From the NCBI RefSeq assembly GCF_003628445.1, contig NZ_RBZO01000005.1:62001-126000 (forward strand): a stretch of 64,000 nt of DNA, read 5' to 3'. The notes beneath the pieces were generated by a model that was not told the origin of the DNA, searched no databases, and was given only the letters and a program-made list of their open reading frames with translations. Below, piece after piece: positions 19,562 through 28,275 of the stretch. A program made the translations under genes and the position numbers. Numbering within the stretch: the stretch's first letter is position 1; every line of letters begins with the position of its first letter. This stretch comes from Oceanobacillus bengalensis. GTDB lineage: Bacteria > Bacillota > Bacilli > Bacillales > Amphibacillaceae.

Positions 19562-19840
19562 AATAACCTCCAAAGAAAATTTATCTACTGATACTTTGCC
19601 AAACATGTTGAAAAAGGGAACAAAGTTGTCCCCTATTTCCACTCCAGCTACATAGCCCGTGCTGTTAGCGATTCTCCCCTTACTCCGTACGTTAACAGTC
19701 CGACTTGTCGAACTTCCTTAACCACTATGGTTCCAAAGAGTTTCCTTTATATCCTACGTAGGAATGTTCGATTTTATCGAATCCCAACACACCTAGGGAA
19801 AGTCCTTACGCAGATTAACGGGCACTTCCGCTTTCGTTAT
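19562..19840 (-). promoter_or_regulatory. Structured tsf-pyrH spacer with attenuator-like hairpin
   Basis: A 279-base gene-free spacer. By eye it holds the hairpin TTCGAT-AAA-ATCGAA, the palindrome CCTACGTAGG, and GTTAACG/CGCTAAC. Close to pyrH it has an intrinsic-terminator-like stem GGGGACAA/TTGTTCCC followed by TTTTT (19611-19633). This could be a read-through terminator or an attenuator; no named riboswitch was recognised. Confidence 0.4.
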
Positions 19841-20725
19841 TTACTTTTTAATTTGACTCATAACTTCTTCTGCAAAGTTCTCTTCGCGTTTTTCCATTCC
19901 TTCGCCTACTTCATAACGAACAAATGATTGAACGGTAGCACCTTTGCTTGCAATATATTTTTTAACTTTTTGATCTGGATCTTTAACAAAATCTTGATCT
20001 AGTAAACAAATTTCTTGGAAGAATTTATTTAAACGGCCTTCAACCATTTTTTCAACAATATTTTCAGGCTTGCCTTCGTTTAATGCTTGTTGTTTTAATA
20101 TTTCACGCTCATGATTCACTTCTTCTTCACTAACTGCATCACGTGACACATATCGAGGATTTACAGCTGCAATATGCATAGCAATGTCTTTAGCAACCTG
20201 TTCTTCTGTTGTGCCTTCTAACACCGTTAATACACCAATACGTCCACCCATGTGAAGGTACGAACCGAATGAATCATTATCTGTTTTCGTATAGATTGTG
20301 AAACGTCTTAAAGAAATTTTTTCTCCAATTTTAGAGATAGCTGAATTAATATAAGTCTCAACTACTTCACCTTCACCATTAAGCTTTTGAGTAAGTGCTT
20401 CTTCAACCGTTGCTGGCTTTTGACTTAATAAATGCTTTGCTAAATCGGATAGTAGGTTTTTGAATTGGTCATTTTTTGTAACAAAATCTGTTTCACAGTT
20501 AACTTCAATTAGAACTGCCTCATTATTATCAACTTCTATGTAAGTTGAACCTTCTGCAGCGATACGATCAGCTTTTTTAGCAGCTTTAGCAATCCCTTTT
20601 TCACGCAAGAAGTCAATTGCTTTATCGATGTCACCATCTACTTCTTGAAGTGCTTTCTTACAATCCATCATTCCCGCACCAGTTTTTTCACGTAGTTCTT
20701 TAACCATTTTTGCAGTAATTGCCAT
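19841..20725 (-). CDS. tsf: Elongation factor Ts
   Basis: Nucleotide exchange factor for EF-Tu. 294 residues. The N-terminal UBA-like module [20 protein letters not shown] and the core TDFVTKND motif contacting the EF-Tu nucleotide site are intact. A hairpin between rpsB and tsf probably attenuates tsf relative to rpsB. RBS AGGAGGAAAT precedes the ATG. Confidence 0.97.
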   Translation of the reverse strand: MAITAKMVKELREKTGAGMMDCKKALQEVDGDIDKAIDFLREKGIAKAAKKADRIAAEGSTYIEVDNNEAVLIEVNCETDFVTKNDQFKNLLSDLAKHLLSQKPATVEEALTQKLNGEGEVVETYINSAISKIGEKISLRRFTIYTKTDNDSFGSYLHMGGRIGVLTVLEGTTEEQVAKDIAMHIAAVNPRYVSRDAVSEEEVNHEREILKQQALNEGKPENIVEKMVEGRLNKFFQEICLLDQDFVKDPDQKVKKYIASKGATVQSFVRYEVGEGMEKREENFAEEVMSQIKK

Positions 20726-20767
20726 GATTATTTCCTCCTTAAATCTACATTGATTTTTCTTTTAAAA

Positions 20768-20802
20768 AAGGTGATAAAAGGCTCTTATCCTCTTATCACC
20801 TT
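20768..20802 (-). terminator. Hairpin between rpsB and tsf
   Basis: Perfect 10-bp stem AAGGTGATAA/TTATCACCTT followed by TTTT on the minus strand. Since tsf has no obvious promoter of its own in the 87-base gap, this is likely a partial terminator setting the rpsB:tsf ratio. Confidence 0.65.
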
Positions 20803-20812
20803 AAGCATCAAA

Positions 20813-21556
20813 TTATTCTCCAGCTGAAACTGTTTCTGTTTCTTCTGTAGCAGCTTGGACTTCTTCTGTTTCTTCGCCTTGTTTCACTTCTAAAATAGCA
20901 TCAGCCATTTTTGAAGTTAAAAGTTTTACCGCACGAATTGCATCGTCATTCGCTGGGATTACATAATCGATTTCATCAGGATCACAGTTTGTATCTACAA
21001 TTCCGATAATAGGAATATTTAATTTGTGCGCTTCAGCAATAGCAATGCGCTCTTTACGTGGATCAATTACAAATAAAGCATCTGGAAGACGATCCATTTC
21101 TTTAATTCCACCTAAGAATTTCACAAGACGTTCTTTTTCTTTTAAAAGATTTACTACTTCTTTTTTAGGAAGTACTTCAAAAGTTCCGTCTTCTTCCATA
21201 CGTTCAATATCCTTCAAACGGTTAATACGTTTACGGATTGTTTCGAAGTTTGTAAGTGTACCACCCAACCAACGTTGGTTAACATAGTACATACCAGAAC
21301 GAATTGCTTCATCGCGAACAGAGTCTTGAGCTTGTTTTTTCGTACCAACGAAAAGAATGGTACCACCATTAGCTGCAATATCTTTTACGACATTGTACGC
21401 TTCATCAACCTTTTTCACTGTTTTTTGTAGGTCGATAATATAAATACCGTTACGTTCTGTGAAGATATATTTTTTCATCTTCGGATTCCAACGGCGAGTC
21501 TGATGTCCAAAATGTACACCAGCTTCTAAAAGTTGTTTCATAGAAATTGCTGACAT
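20813..21556 (-). CDS. rpsB: Ribosomal protein S2
   Basis: 30S subunit protein needed for S1/mRNA platform assembly. 247 residues. It starts [20 protein letters not shown] and contains [22 protein letters not shown] and the C-terminal region [20 protein letters not shown], ending in an acidic Glu/Thr tail. A strong AGGAGG RBS precedes it. It follows swrB after a 190-base gap holding a hairpin and a leader. Confidence 0.98.
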   Translation of the reverse strand: MSAISMKQLLEAGVHFGHQTRRWNPKMKKYIFTERNGIYIIDLQKTVKKVDEAYNVVKDIAANGGTILFVGTKKQAQDSVRDEAIRSGMYYVNQRWLGGTLTNFETIRKRINRLKDIERMEEDGTFEVLPKKEVVNLLKEKERLVKFLGGIKEMDRLPDALFVIDPRKERIAIAEAHKLNIPIIGIVDTNCDPDEIDYVIPANDDAIRAVKLLTSKMADAILEVKQGEETEEVQAATEETETVSAGE

Positions 21557-21700
21557 AATATTTCCTCCTAAATGGTTTTTTTCCTCCGTTTAGATCATCT
21601 TCATATAGAGACCATCAGACATGTGACGGCACCACCAACATGAATTACTAAACGTGTGTATTTCTTACTTATTTATTTGTTTTCAAATAAAAGTATTTAC

Positions 21701-21733
21701 ACCAGAAGTTAATATATCATATTGCCTTCTGGT
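21701..21733 (-). terminator. Possible terminator of the fla/che operon after swrB
   Basis: Perfect 8-bp stem ACCAGAAG/CTTCTGGT with a 17-base loop, 13 bases after the swrB stop. The following tract ACTTTTATTT is only moderately T-rich. Confidence 0.5.
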
Positions 21734-21746
21734 AATCAAGTTAAAT

Positions 21747-22175
21747 CTACATATTTCTATTTAAATTGATAATAAGTTCTGCTTCGGTTTTTCCACAATC
21801 TAATTTCTTGGCTATTTCAGTAACTGATAGCCCTTGGTGATATAGCCCTAGAACTTTTGATTCCAAAGAAGCTTCAACGTAATCCTGAACGACATCTTCC
21901 TTAAACGGGACTGGTACTTCCTCTTCAATTGTAACATCTAGTTTTGTACCCGCTGAGTCAGGTAATGACACTTCTTTATTCGATGCTTTTTCATTCAATG
22001 TATTTTGTAAACGCTTATTTTCATCTTTTATTTCTTGAACATATGACTTAAGAAGGTCATTAATCTCACTGGAATCTGTATTCTTCAGTGATTGGATCTG
22101 CCAATATAATTGAATAATGATATAGATAGCTATGATATGTAACAAGAAACTAACAATAAATAAGAAAGATGTCAT
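21747..22175 (-). CDS. swrB: SwrB/YlxL-like flagellar assembly protein
   Basis: 142-residue single-pass membrane protein at the swrB position, last gene of the fla/che operon. The N-terminal membrane segment FLFIVSFLLHIIAIYIII spans residues 4-21, followed by a coiled coil, an acidic linker and a C-terminal helix-turn-helix-like stretch (VLGLYHQGLSVTEIAKKLDCGKTEAEL). In B. subtilis SwrB promotes activation of the flagellar export apparatus. An upstream frame to 22220 overlaps the preceding gene; ATG 22175 has AGAAGGGA. Assignment is by synteny and architecture more than identity. Confidence 0.75.
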   Translation of the reverse strand: MTSFLFIVSFLLHIIAIYIIIQLYWQIQSLKNTDSSEINDLLKSYVQEIKDENKRLQNTLNEKASNKEVSLPDSAGTKLDVTIEEEVPVPFKEDVVQDYVEASLESKVLGLYHQGLSVTEIAKKLDCGKTEAELIINLNRNM

Positions 22176-22203
22176 TAAAATAATCCCTTCTAACCCTAAT
22201 CTT

Positions 22204-22506
22204 TTAACCGTTAAAATCAATGTGATTTCCTAAATAAGGATGCATTAACCTCTCATCGTTATCCTCTGATTTTAATTCGTTTTCTTTCTTGTCATCCTGG
22301 TCGCTTTTGTTTTCTTTCTTCAAGTGCATTTTCTGTAATTCTTCTGTTTCACTAATACGCTTTCTTTTTAACTCTTCCTGTTTCAATCCGACAGCAGCAA
22401 GCAAATCTTGATGATATTGATTTTGTTTCTGTAATTGCTCACTGAGTTTTCCTGCATCTTGTGTTCTGGGAAGCGCAACTTGCAACTCTACTAGTTTTAA
22501 ACTCAA
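22204..22506 (-). CDS. Small charged protein of unknown function between sigD and swrB
   Basis: 100-residue protein beginning MSLKLVELQVALPRTQDAGK, predicted soluble, with a Gln/Lys/Glu-rich coiled-coil-like middle and an acidic C-terminal tail ending near LMHPYLGNHIDFNG. I recall similar short conserved proteins at this position in other Bacillaceae, but no function is known to me. It is not part of the B. subtilis sigD-swrB junction as I know it. The tight placement within the operon suggests a flagellum-related role, for example chaperone or adaptor; this is inference. Confidence 0.75.
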   Translation of the reverse strand: MSLKLVELQVALPRTQDAGKLSEQLQKQNQYHQDLLAAVGLKQEELKRKRISETEELQKMHLKKENKSDQDDKKENELKSEDNDERLMHPYLGNHIDFNG

Positions 22507-22586
22507 GTTAGAATCACTCCCGTATATTTGGAATGCTTAATGAAGGACCTTTAAAAGCATCCTACTAATTGGCCCCTCAAGGAAAA

Positions 22587-23357
22587 TCAAACTTTACTTA
22601 ATGCTTTCCTTATTTTAAATATTGCTTTTTTATGGATTTGTGAAATTCTTGAAGTTGTTAAATCAAGTACTTGCCCTATTTCTGTAAAGGTTAATTCATC
22701 AAAATAAAATAAACTTACAACAAGTTGTTCTTTTTCATTTAACGCTTTAATACTCGCAACCAACTCATCTTTTACTTCTTTCTGAACCACTTTACTTTCA
22801 GGATTTTCCTTAGGGCTATCAGGAAGGGAATATCCAATACCCTCTCTAACCCCTTCTCTTGAACCACTCTTTGGTTTCTCCTCAATGGAGAGAACATTTG
22901 CAAATAACCCATCTTTTACAACCTGCTCCACTTCTCCAGGGGATATTCCAACTAATTCTGCAATTTCCTCAGAGCTTGGTGATCGTTGATTTTTTTGTTC
23001 CAATTGTTGATGTGCTTTTTCTACTTTCTTTACCTTTTCTCGAAGTGATCGTGGGAGCCAGTCTTCTTTTCTTAATCCATCAATGATCGCACCACGAATT
23101 CGTATGGATGCATAGGTATCAAATTTCAAATCACGATTCGGTTCAAATTTTTTGAGCGCATCATATAGCCCGATAAGGCCTAAGCTTCTAATATCTTCTT
23201 TGCTTACACTGTTAGGAAGATGACTAGAAATCCTCTCTACATGAAAGCTCACTAAATAATGATAGTTTGCGATTAATTCATTGGCTGCATGATTGCTTCT
23301 ATTATTTATCCATTCATTCCAAAGCTCTTGTTCTAGAGGAGTATTCGTATTTACCAT
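22587..23357 (-). CDS. sigD: Flagellar sigma factor SigD (FliA/WhiG family)
   Basis: Alternative sigma factor for late flagellar, motility and autolysin genes. 256 residues. Region 2 contains DIRSLGLIGLYDALKKF and FDTYASIRIRGAIIDGLRKEDW, with the WLPRSLR motif characteristic of the FliA/SigD subfamily. Region 3 follows, and region 4 ends in FTEIGQVLDLTTSRISQIHKKA. Its late operon position matters for motility heterogeneity in B. subtilis. A possible internal promoter lies just upstream. Confidence 0.96.
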   Translation of the reverse strand: MVNTNTPLEQELWNEWINNRSNHAANELIANYHYLVSFHVERISSHLPNSVSKEDIRSLGLIGLYDALKKFEPNRDLKFDTYASIRIRGAIIDGLRKEDWLPRSLREKVKKVEKAHQQLEQKNQRSPSSEEIAELVGISPGEVEQVVKDGLFANVLSIEEKPKSGSREGVREGIGYSLPDSPKENPESKVVQKEVKDELVASIKALNEKEQLVVSLFYFDELTFTEIGQVLDLTTSRISQIHKKAIFKIRKALSKV

Positions 23358-23386
23358 ATTGTATTTTCTCCTCCTTCATCCTTGTA

Positions 23387-23447
23387 ATTATAGGATGTTC
23401 AAAAAGTCTCGAAAAATGACACGTGCTTTGTATCTTCCTTTTTGAAC
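23387..23447 (-). promoter_or_regulatory. Inverted repeat plus -10 box upstream of sigD
   Basis: GTTCAAAAAG (23397-23406) and CTTTTTGAAC (23438-23447) form a perfect 10-bp inverted repeat with a 31-base spacer. A TATAAT-like -10 (23387-23392) lies just downstream on the minus strand. There is no good -35 at 17 bases. This may be an internal promoter or a dispersed repeat. Confidence 0.35.
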
Positions 23448-23464
23448 GAACGATTAGCATTTGA

Positions 23465-23962
23465 TTAGATATAGAATTCGTCTTTATTTACTTTACGAAT
23501 TTTTAACATAGATGTACTTGGATCGAATTCAATTGTTCTCCCCACATTTCCAGCAACATCTGAAGATAAGATTGGAATTTGGTTTTCTTTTAAAACCAAT
23601 TGAACAGCTTCTATATTTCTTGCACCAATTCGCATTATATCAGAGGTTGAAGTGAAGTTGAACATTTGTGCCCCTCCGGCTATTTTTGCCTTTAAAGCAT
23701 ATTTTCTTGCTCCTCTTTTTAAGAGTTTATCAATTAATATGGGTACAGCTGTATCAGCAAATTTATATGTATTGAAATTCGCTTGTTTGGCAAGCTTGGA
23801 ATCTGGAAGAAGAACATGCGATAATCCAGCTACTTTCTTTGTCGGATCATAAATAACAACCCCAACACAGGACCCAAGTCCTGAGGTTCGAATAATGTCT
23901 GGTGCTGTAACAAGGTTTAAATCAGCAATACCTACTTTTACAATTGTTTTTGTATCATTCAT
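23465..23962 (-). CDS. cheD: Chemoreceptor glutamine deamidase CheD
   Basis: Deamidates receptor glutamines and works with CheC in adaptation. 165 residues. The catalytic triad can be read as Thr26, Cys32 and His49 (TSGLGSCVGVV and GLSHVLLP). Its start overlaps the cheC stop by 8 bases, consistent with the physical CheC-CheD interaction. It is present although cheA is not found in the operon. Confidence 0.95.
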   Translation of the reverse strand: MNDTKTIVKVGIADLNLVTAPDIIRTSGLGSCVGVVIYDPTKKVAGLSHVLLPDSKLAKQANFNTYKFADTAVPILIDKLLKRGARKYALKAKIAGGAQMFNFTSTSDIMRIGARNIEAVQLVLKENQIPILSSDVAGNVGRTIEFDPSTSMLKIRKVNKDEFYI

Positions 23963-24587
23963 CTGTCTTTATACCTAGCGCGTGAAATAATTTAGGCAAT
24001 GTTTCGGGCTCTGGTAATAAAAAGAAATTCCCATGTATGCCATCACCTAAATCACTACTTATCCTTGTATCTATAATGATAGCGTAGTCTGATACTTGCG
24101 ATATTTCGAGCAAACCGACTGTTAAGACAGCACCAGCCATGTCAATACTTAAATAAGGTACAGAAGGTTGCATGTTTATGTTTGTAAAATCAGATAATGC
24201 TGTTAGATAGGAACCTGTAACAATATTTCCTATTTCTTGTAAAGCTGATATTGCCATCTCATTGCTTTCCTCATCATTTAAAAATGAGAAATCATCTTCA
24301 TTTATGATTTTCTTTATAAGTGCTTCCGCTTCCTCAAGAGAGAGAATAAAGTAAACTGTTCCAAGTACATCCCCCTTAATTTGGAATAGCATTGCAACAA
24401 TGGTTTCCTCAGGTCCACCAATTAATTCCATCATTTCATCGTAACCGACAATTTTTACTGAAGGTACCTGCATATCGATCTTTTTATTAACTAATTTTGA
24501 CATGGAAGTAGCTGCATTACCGGCCCCGATATTTCCAATTTCACGTAGAGCATCTTTTTCTATACTTGACAAACTTTCATATTTCAT
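23955..24587 (-). CDS. cheC: CheY-P phosphatase CheC
   Basis: Dephosphorylates CheY-P and binds CheD. 210 residues. Two copies of the active-site pattern (Asp/Ser)-x3-Glu-x2-Asn are visible: DALREIGN near residue 12 and SALQEIGN near 112, making this a two-site CheC and not CheX. It sits 4 bases after cheW. Confidence 0.95.
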   Translation of the reverse strand: MKYESLSSIEKDALREIGNIGAGNAATSMSKLVNKKIDMQVPSVKIVGYDEMMELIGGPEETIVAMLFQIKGDVLGTVYFILSLEEAEALIKKIINEDDFSFLNDEESNEMAISALQEIGNIVTGSYLTALSDFTNINMQPSVPYLSIDMAGAVLTVGLLEISQVSDYAIIIDTRISSDLGDGIHGNFFLLPEPETLPKLFHALGIKTDE

Positions 24588-24591
24588 TCGT

Positions 24592-25056
24592 TTATCCTTC
24601 TAACATTTCTTGGAGGTTTTCATTTTTTAATACTTTATTTAGGTTAAGCAAAATAAGAAGTCGGTTGTCAATCTGAACAACACCATCAATATAATCCACA
24701 TGAACAGAATCAATTACCTCAGGAGCAGGCTCAATTTTGCGGGTAGGGATATCGATAACATCATTGGCAGAATCAACAATTAATCCAACCTCCATATCAT
24801 CTAAATAAACAATAATGATACGAGTAGATTCATTCATCTCAGCGTTGCCCATTCCAAAGCGATGTCTTAAGTCAATAACTGGTGTTACCACCCCACGCAA
24901 ATTAATTACACCCTTCACATATTTTGGTGTTTGAGGCACGCGGGTAATTGGAATACTTCTTTCAATAGAGCCAACTTGCTCCACACTTACAGCGTACTCT
25001 TCATCTTTCAATTGAAATACGATTACCTTCTGTTCCATTAATTGTTCGTTTTCCAT
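24592..25056 (-). CDS. cheW: Chemotaxis coupling protein CheW
   Basis: Scaffold joining chemoreceptors to the CheA kinase. 154 residues forming a single CheW SH3-like domain, with VIVFQLKDEEYAVSVEQV at the N-terminus and GVINLRGVVTPVIDLRHRFG in the middle. A strong AAGGAGATG RBS suggests efficient independent initiation after the 164-base gap where cheA would normally be. Confidence 0.96.
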   Translation of the reverse strand: MENEQLMEQKVIVFQLKDEEYAVSVEQVGSIERSIPITRVPQTPKYVKGVINLRGVVTPVIDLRHRFGMGNAEMNESTRIIIVYLDDMEVGLIVDSANDVIDIPTRKIEPAPEVIDSVHVDYIDGVVQIDNRLLILLNLNKVLKNENLQEMLEG

Positions 25057-25142
25057 TCTTACATCTCCTTTGCTATTTGTTTGTAGAAAGCTGTGTCTAT
25101 TTAATTGTTGCTTCTTTCACTGTATTGAAATTTAATTAGTAG

Positions 25143-25161
25143 TTGATATAGCTTATATCAA
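25143..25161. repeat. Palindrome in the cheB-cheW gap
   Basis: TTGATATA and TATATCAA form a perfect 8-bp inverted repeat with a 3-base centre. It could be an operator or a recombination scar; it is not a convincing terminator on the minus strand. Confidence 0.4.
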
Positions 25162-25220
25162 TTGCGATTAAAAAAGTGAAAAGCGCCTTGTATCACATTT
25201 CGTTCCCGAACTAAACTGTT

Positions 25221-26288
25221 CTAATTCCGTTCAAATACTTTCACAGCGTTGGATATTCTCGCTCCAACTTGTCCTAGGTCTTCAATATAATTAACACAAT
25301 TGGTTTTTACCGCTGCTTTTGGCATTCCATAAACGACGGATGTTGCCTCTGATTCTGCAATAATAATAGAATTCTTATCTCTATTCTTTAGCTGAATAAT
25401 CCCAGCGGATCCATCATTACCCATTCCAGTTAGTATGACCGCAACTTTATTAATTTTATTTAGATTGGCCACGGATTCAAAGAGTACATCAACACTCGGT
25501 CGATGGTTATTCCTAGGTTTTTCAGTAGTGAGTTTTATTTTCATCACACCACCAATATGTACAGCCTCCATATGATAGCTGCCTGGGGCAACATAGGCTG
25601 TATTGTCTTTGATACGTTCCCCGTCAGTTGCTTCTTTAACATGTATTTCCGTGCATCCATTCAACCGATTCGCTAAAGATTTCGTAAAGCCAGCTGGCAT
25701 ATGTTGAACAATTAGAATGGGAGGTCTAAAATCTCCAGGTAAATCACTCATCACTTGGTGAAGTGCTCTAGGACCACCAGTGGATGAGCCGATGGATACA
25801 ATTGTTTCATCATAAATTTGTTCCGCTGGTTTATGGTCTACCGCCACTGTTAATCGTGATTCTACAGCTCGTTCAGATTTATTTAATCTGACTTCAGACG
25901 CACTTATTACTTTTGCTATAATTTCATCTTTTATGGAATCGATATTTAATGAAATAGGCCCAGATGGCTTTTTAATAAAATCTACCGCACCTTTTGACAT
26001 AGCCTCTATCGTCTTAGAAGTATCCTGTTCTGATACACTCGTTAACATAACTACCGGTATCGGATTACCGATCATTAGCTTTTCTAATGCAGTGATACCA
26101 TCCATCACTGGCATATGTACATCCATTGTAACAACATCAGGGGAAAGGGATTCGATCTTTTTCAATCCATCTTCCCCATTTCTCGCGGTTGCAATTACTT
26201 CTATTCTATTGTCGCTTTCTAATATATCTGAAACCACTTTGCGCATAAATGCTGAGTCATCAACAACAATCACTCGAATCCGCACCAT
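25221..26288 (-). CDS. cheB: Chemotaxis response regulator / protein-glutamate methylesterase CheB
   Basis: Removes methyl groups from chemoreceptors (and can deamidate glutamines) once phosphorylated by CheA. 355 residues. The receiver domain has Asp10/Asp11 and phospho-acceptor Asp56 (DVVTMDVHMP). The catalytic domain shows the nucleophile motif SIGSSTGGPRAL, VQHMPAGFT and ILTGMGNDGSAG. The gene follows flhG by 6 bases. The next gene is cheW, not cheA. Confidence 0.96.
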   Translation of the reverse strand: MVRIRVIVVDDSAFMRKVVSDILESDNRIEVIATARNGEDGLKKIESLSPDVVTMDVHMPVMDGITALEKLMIGNPIPVVMLTSVSEQDTSKTIEAMSKGAVDFIKKPSGPISLNIDSIKDEIIAKVISASEVRLNKSERAVESRLTVAVDHKPAEQIYDETIVSIGSSTGGPRALHQVMSDLPGDFRPPILIVQHMPAGFTKSLANRLNGCTEIHVKEATDGERIKDNTAYVAPGSYHMEAVHIGGVMKIKLTTEKPRNNHRPSVDVLFESVANLNKINKVAVILTGMGNDGSAGIIQLKNRDKNSIIIAESEATSVVYGMPKAAVKTNCVNYIEDLGQVGARISNAVKVFERN

Positions 26289-26294
26289 AACTGA

Positions 26295-27164
26295 TTACCT
26301 CTCCATTAAATATTGTTTTAGTTTTTTTACGAAGGATGAAGCACTACGATCCTTATCCATTCCTTCCCCGTCAGATAAGTAATTAAATGTTAATTCTTTT
26401 AATGCTTTAGACACATCTGAACGCTCGTTTAACAATAAGTATGGTACCTGTTTAATGACAGATTGAACAACCGCTTTGTCATCTGGAAGGATCCCTAGTT
26501 GCCTAACTTTAATCTGTAGAAATTGCTCAATAACTCCGCTAAAGCGGTTTAAAGCTTGCTTTCCACTTTTTTTTGAGATGGAGCGATTCATAATGACGTA
26601 AATCGGCATATTTCTCTGATTGCTAATTACATGTTTGATGGCACTATATGCATCAGTTATTGAAGTCGGTTCTGGGGTAGTAACTACAATGCATTCATCT
26701 GCTGATAAGATAAAAAATAAACTTTCTGCTTGTATGCCAGCACCCATATCAAAAATGATAAAATCAAACATATCTACTAGTTCATTGTATTGTGTTATAA
26801 AGAAACTTTTCTTATTTTCATCCATGGAAAAAAAGTCTTGTAAACCAGAACCGCCAGCGATATATGCTAAATTATTAGGTCCTACCTCTATAATATCATG
26901 AATCAATAGGTTTTCGTGAAACATGTCGAATATTGTTTTTTTAGCATGTAATCCGAGGAGAATGTCAACATTCCCCATTCCGACATCTAAATCAATTAGC
27001 AATACTTTCTTCCCATTGTTAATAAGTTCTAATGAAAAGTTAACAGCTATGTTAGACTTACCAACACCGCCTTTCCCACTAATAATGCAAAGGGTTTTGG
27101 CCTGTTTAGGATTCTTATTGTTCTCTATTTGTCTTCTAAGTCGTGCTGCTTGATCATTTATCAC
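26295..27164 (-). CDS. flhG: MinD-like ATPase FlhG (YlxH)
   Basis: ParA/MinD-family ATPase that sets flagellar number and placement with FlhF. About 289 residues. The N-terminal DQAARLRRQI segment resembles the FlhF-activating motif; the deviant Walker A is SGKGGVGKSN near residue 30 and VLLIDLDVGMGNVDILLG follows. A GTG at 27164 has AGGTG at 6 bases; GTG 27173 is an alternative. It overlaps the flhF end. Confidence 0.95.
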   Translation of the reverse strand: MINDQAARLRRQIENNKNPKQAKTLCIISGKGGVGKSNIAVNFSLELINNGKKVLLIDLDVGMGNVDILLGLHAKKTIFDMFHENLLIHDIIEVGPNNLAYIAGGSGLQDFFSMDENKKSFFITQYNELVDMFDFIIFDMGAGIQAESLFFILSADECIVVTTPEPTSITDAYSAIKHVISNQRNMPIYVIMNRSISKKSGKQALNRFSGVIEQFLQIKVRQLGILPDDKAVVQSVIKQVPYLLLNERSDVSKALKELTFNYLSDGEGMDKDRSASSFVKKLKQYLMER

Positions 27165-28275
27165 TTGGATCACCTATTATAAGCTTTGAAATCATCTCAG
27201 GAGTAACCTGCAAGATATCATTCGGAACATCTTGCCCATTTGTTACGTATACGATTGGTATCTGTTTTGTTCGGGTTATATTTAAAAGACTTCCATACTG
27301 CCTCGTCTCATCCACCTTTGTAAATATAACTGCTTTCAGAGGGATGTGATGAAATTGATCATAGATTTCCATAATATCCTTTGGTTTTGCGGTTAACGAT
27401 AATACGAGATAGGTGTCAATCTCTGTATTTACATTCATGCTATTTTTTAGCTCTTTTACATACTTCTCCTCACGAAAGTTTCTTCCAGCTGTATCAACAA
27501 GGATTGCATCGTACCCCTTAAACTTCAAAACAGCATTTTTATAGTCTTCAACGGTGTAAGCAACCTCAATAGGAACATTTAATATTCTTGCGTACGTTTT
27601 CAGTTGGTCAATAGCAGCTATTCGGTAAGTATCTGAAGTGATAAAGGCTATCCTTTTATGCTCATTTAACATCATATTTGCTGCTACTTTGGCAATTGTG
27701 GTCGTTTTTCCGACACCTGTTGGACCTACAAACTGAATGACCTGTTTATTCGCTTCGATTCCTTTAATCGTATAGGACTCAAATAATTTTCTAATTGCCA
27801 ATTGGGTATCCGCTTTAATCTGACCTGAATCTGGAGAAGCATGAAGTTCTTCATGCTGTTTTACTACTTTGTCTACCACTTCTCTTGCAATTTCAGGGTC
27901 TACTTCTTGCTCAAGCAGATATTGGTATACCAATTGATAATCGAGTGGAAAGTATTCAGTCGATTCTTTTCTGCTAGAATCAATTACTTTTTTTAAGTTT
28001 TGAATTTCCTTTAATAACACTTCATTGGAGTGTTGGCTTATAAGCGGTTTCGTTTCCCGCTTTTTGATAGGTGATACTTTCATTTCTTTTTTAGTAGGGA
28101 TTGGGTTTGGGTCAAGTGCCGCAACTACTTCTATTTTTTTCTTTTTAAAGAAACCAAGAAAACCACCTTGTTGGATTTCTTTAGAATTCAATATAACGGC
28201 ATCTGGCCCTAATTCTTTTCGGATTTCATTCATCGCTTCTGGCATAGTAGGAGCTATATACTTTTTTATTTTCAT
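27154..28275 (-). CDS. flhF: SRP-type GTPase FlhF
   Basis: SRP/FtsY-like GTPase positioning the flagellar basal body. 373 residues. A basic N-terminal B domain is followed by an N/G core with [17 protein letters not shown] at 182-198, DTAGR and TKVDETRQYG. The start overlaps the flhA stop by 4 bases. The start region MKIKKYIAPTMPEAM matches the family. Confidence 0.96.
   Translation of the reverse strand: MKIKKYIAPTMPEAMNEIRKELGPDAVILNSKEIQQGGFLGFFKKKKIEVVAALDPNPIPTKKEMKVSPIKKRETKPLISQHSNEVLLKEIQNLKKVIDSSRKESTEYFPLDYQLVYQYLLEQEVDPEIAREVVDKVVKQHEELHASPDSGQIKADTQLAIRKLFESYTIKGIEANKQVIQFVGPTGVGKTTTIAKVAANMMLNEHKRIAFITSDTYRIAAIDQLKTYARILNVPIEVAYTVEDYKNAVLKFKGYDAILVDTAGRNFREEKYVKELKNSMNVNTEIDTYLVLSLTAKPKDIMEIYDQFHHIPLKAVIFTKVDETRQYGSLLNITRTKQIPIVYVTNGQDVPNDILQVTPEMISKLIIGDPSDK

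Noticed and set aside
19562-19642. Longer pyrH product starting at 19642
   Set aside because: The extension crosses a terminator-like hairpin, lacks an RBS and is not found in PyrH proteins; ATG 19561 gives the standard 240 residues.
25057-25220. Degraded cheA remnant
   Set aside because: The three minus-strand frames of the gap show only short peptides with no HATPase or Hpt motif.
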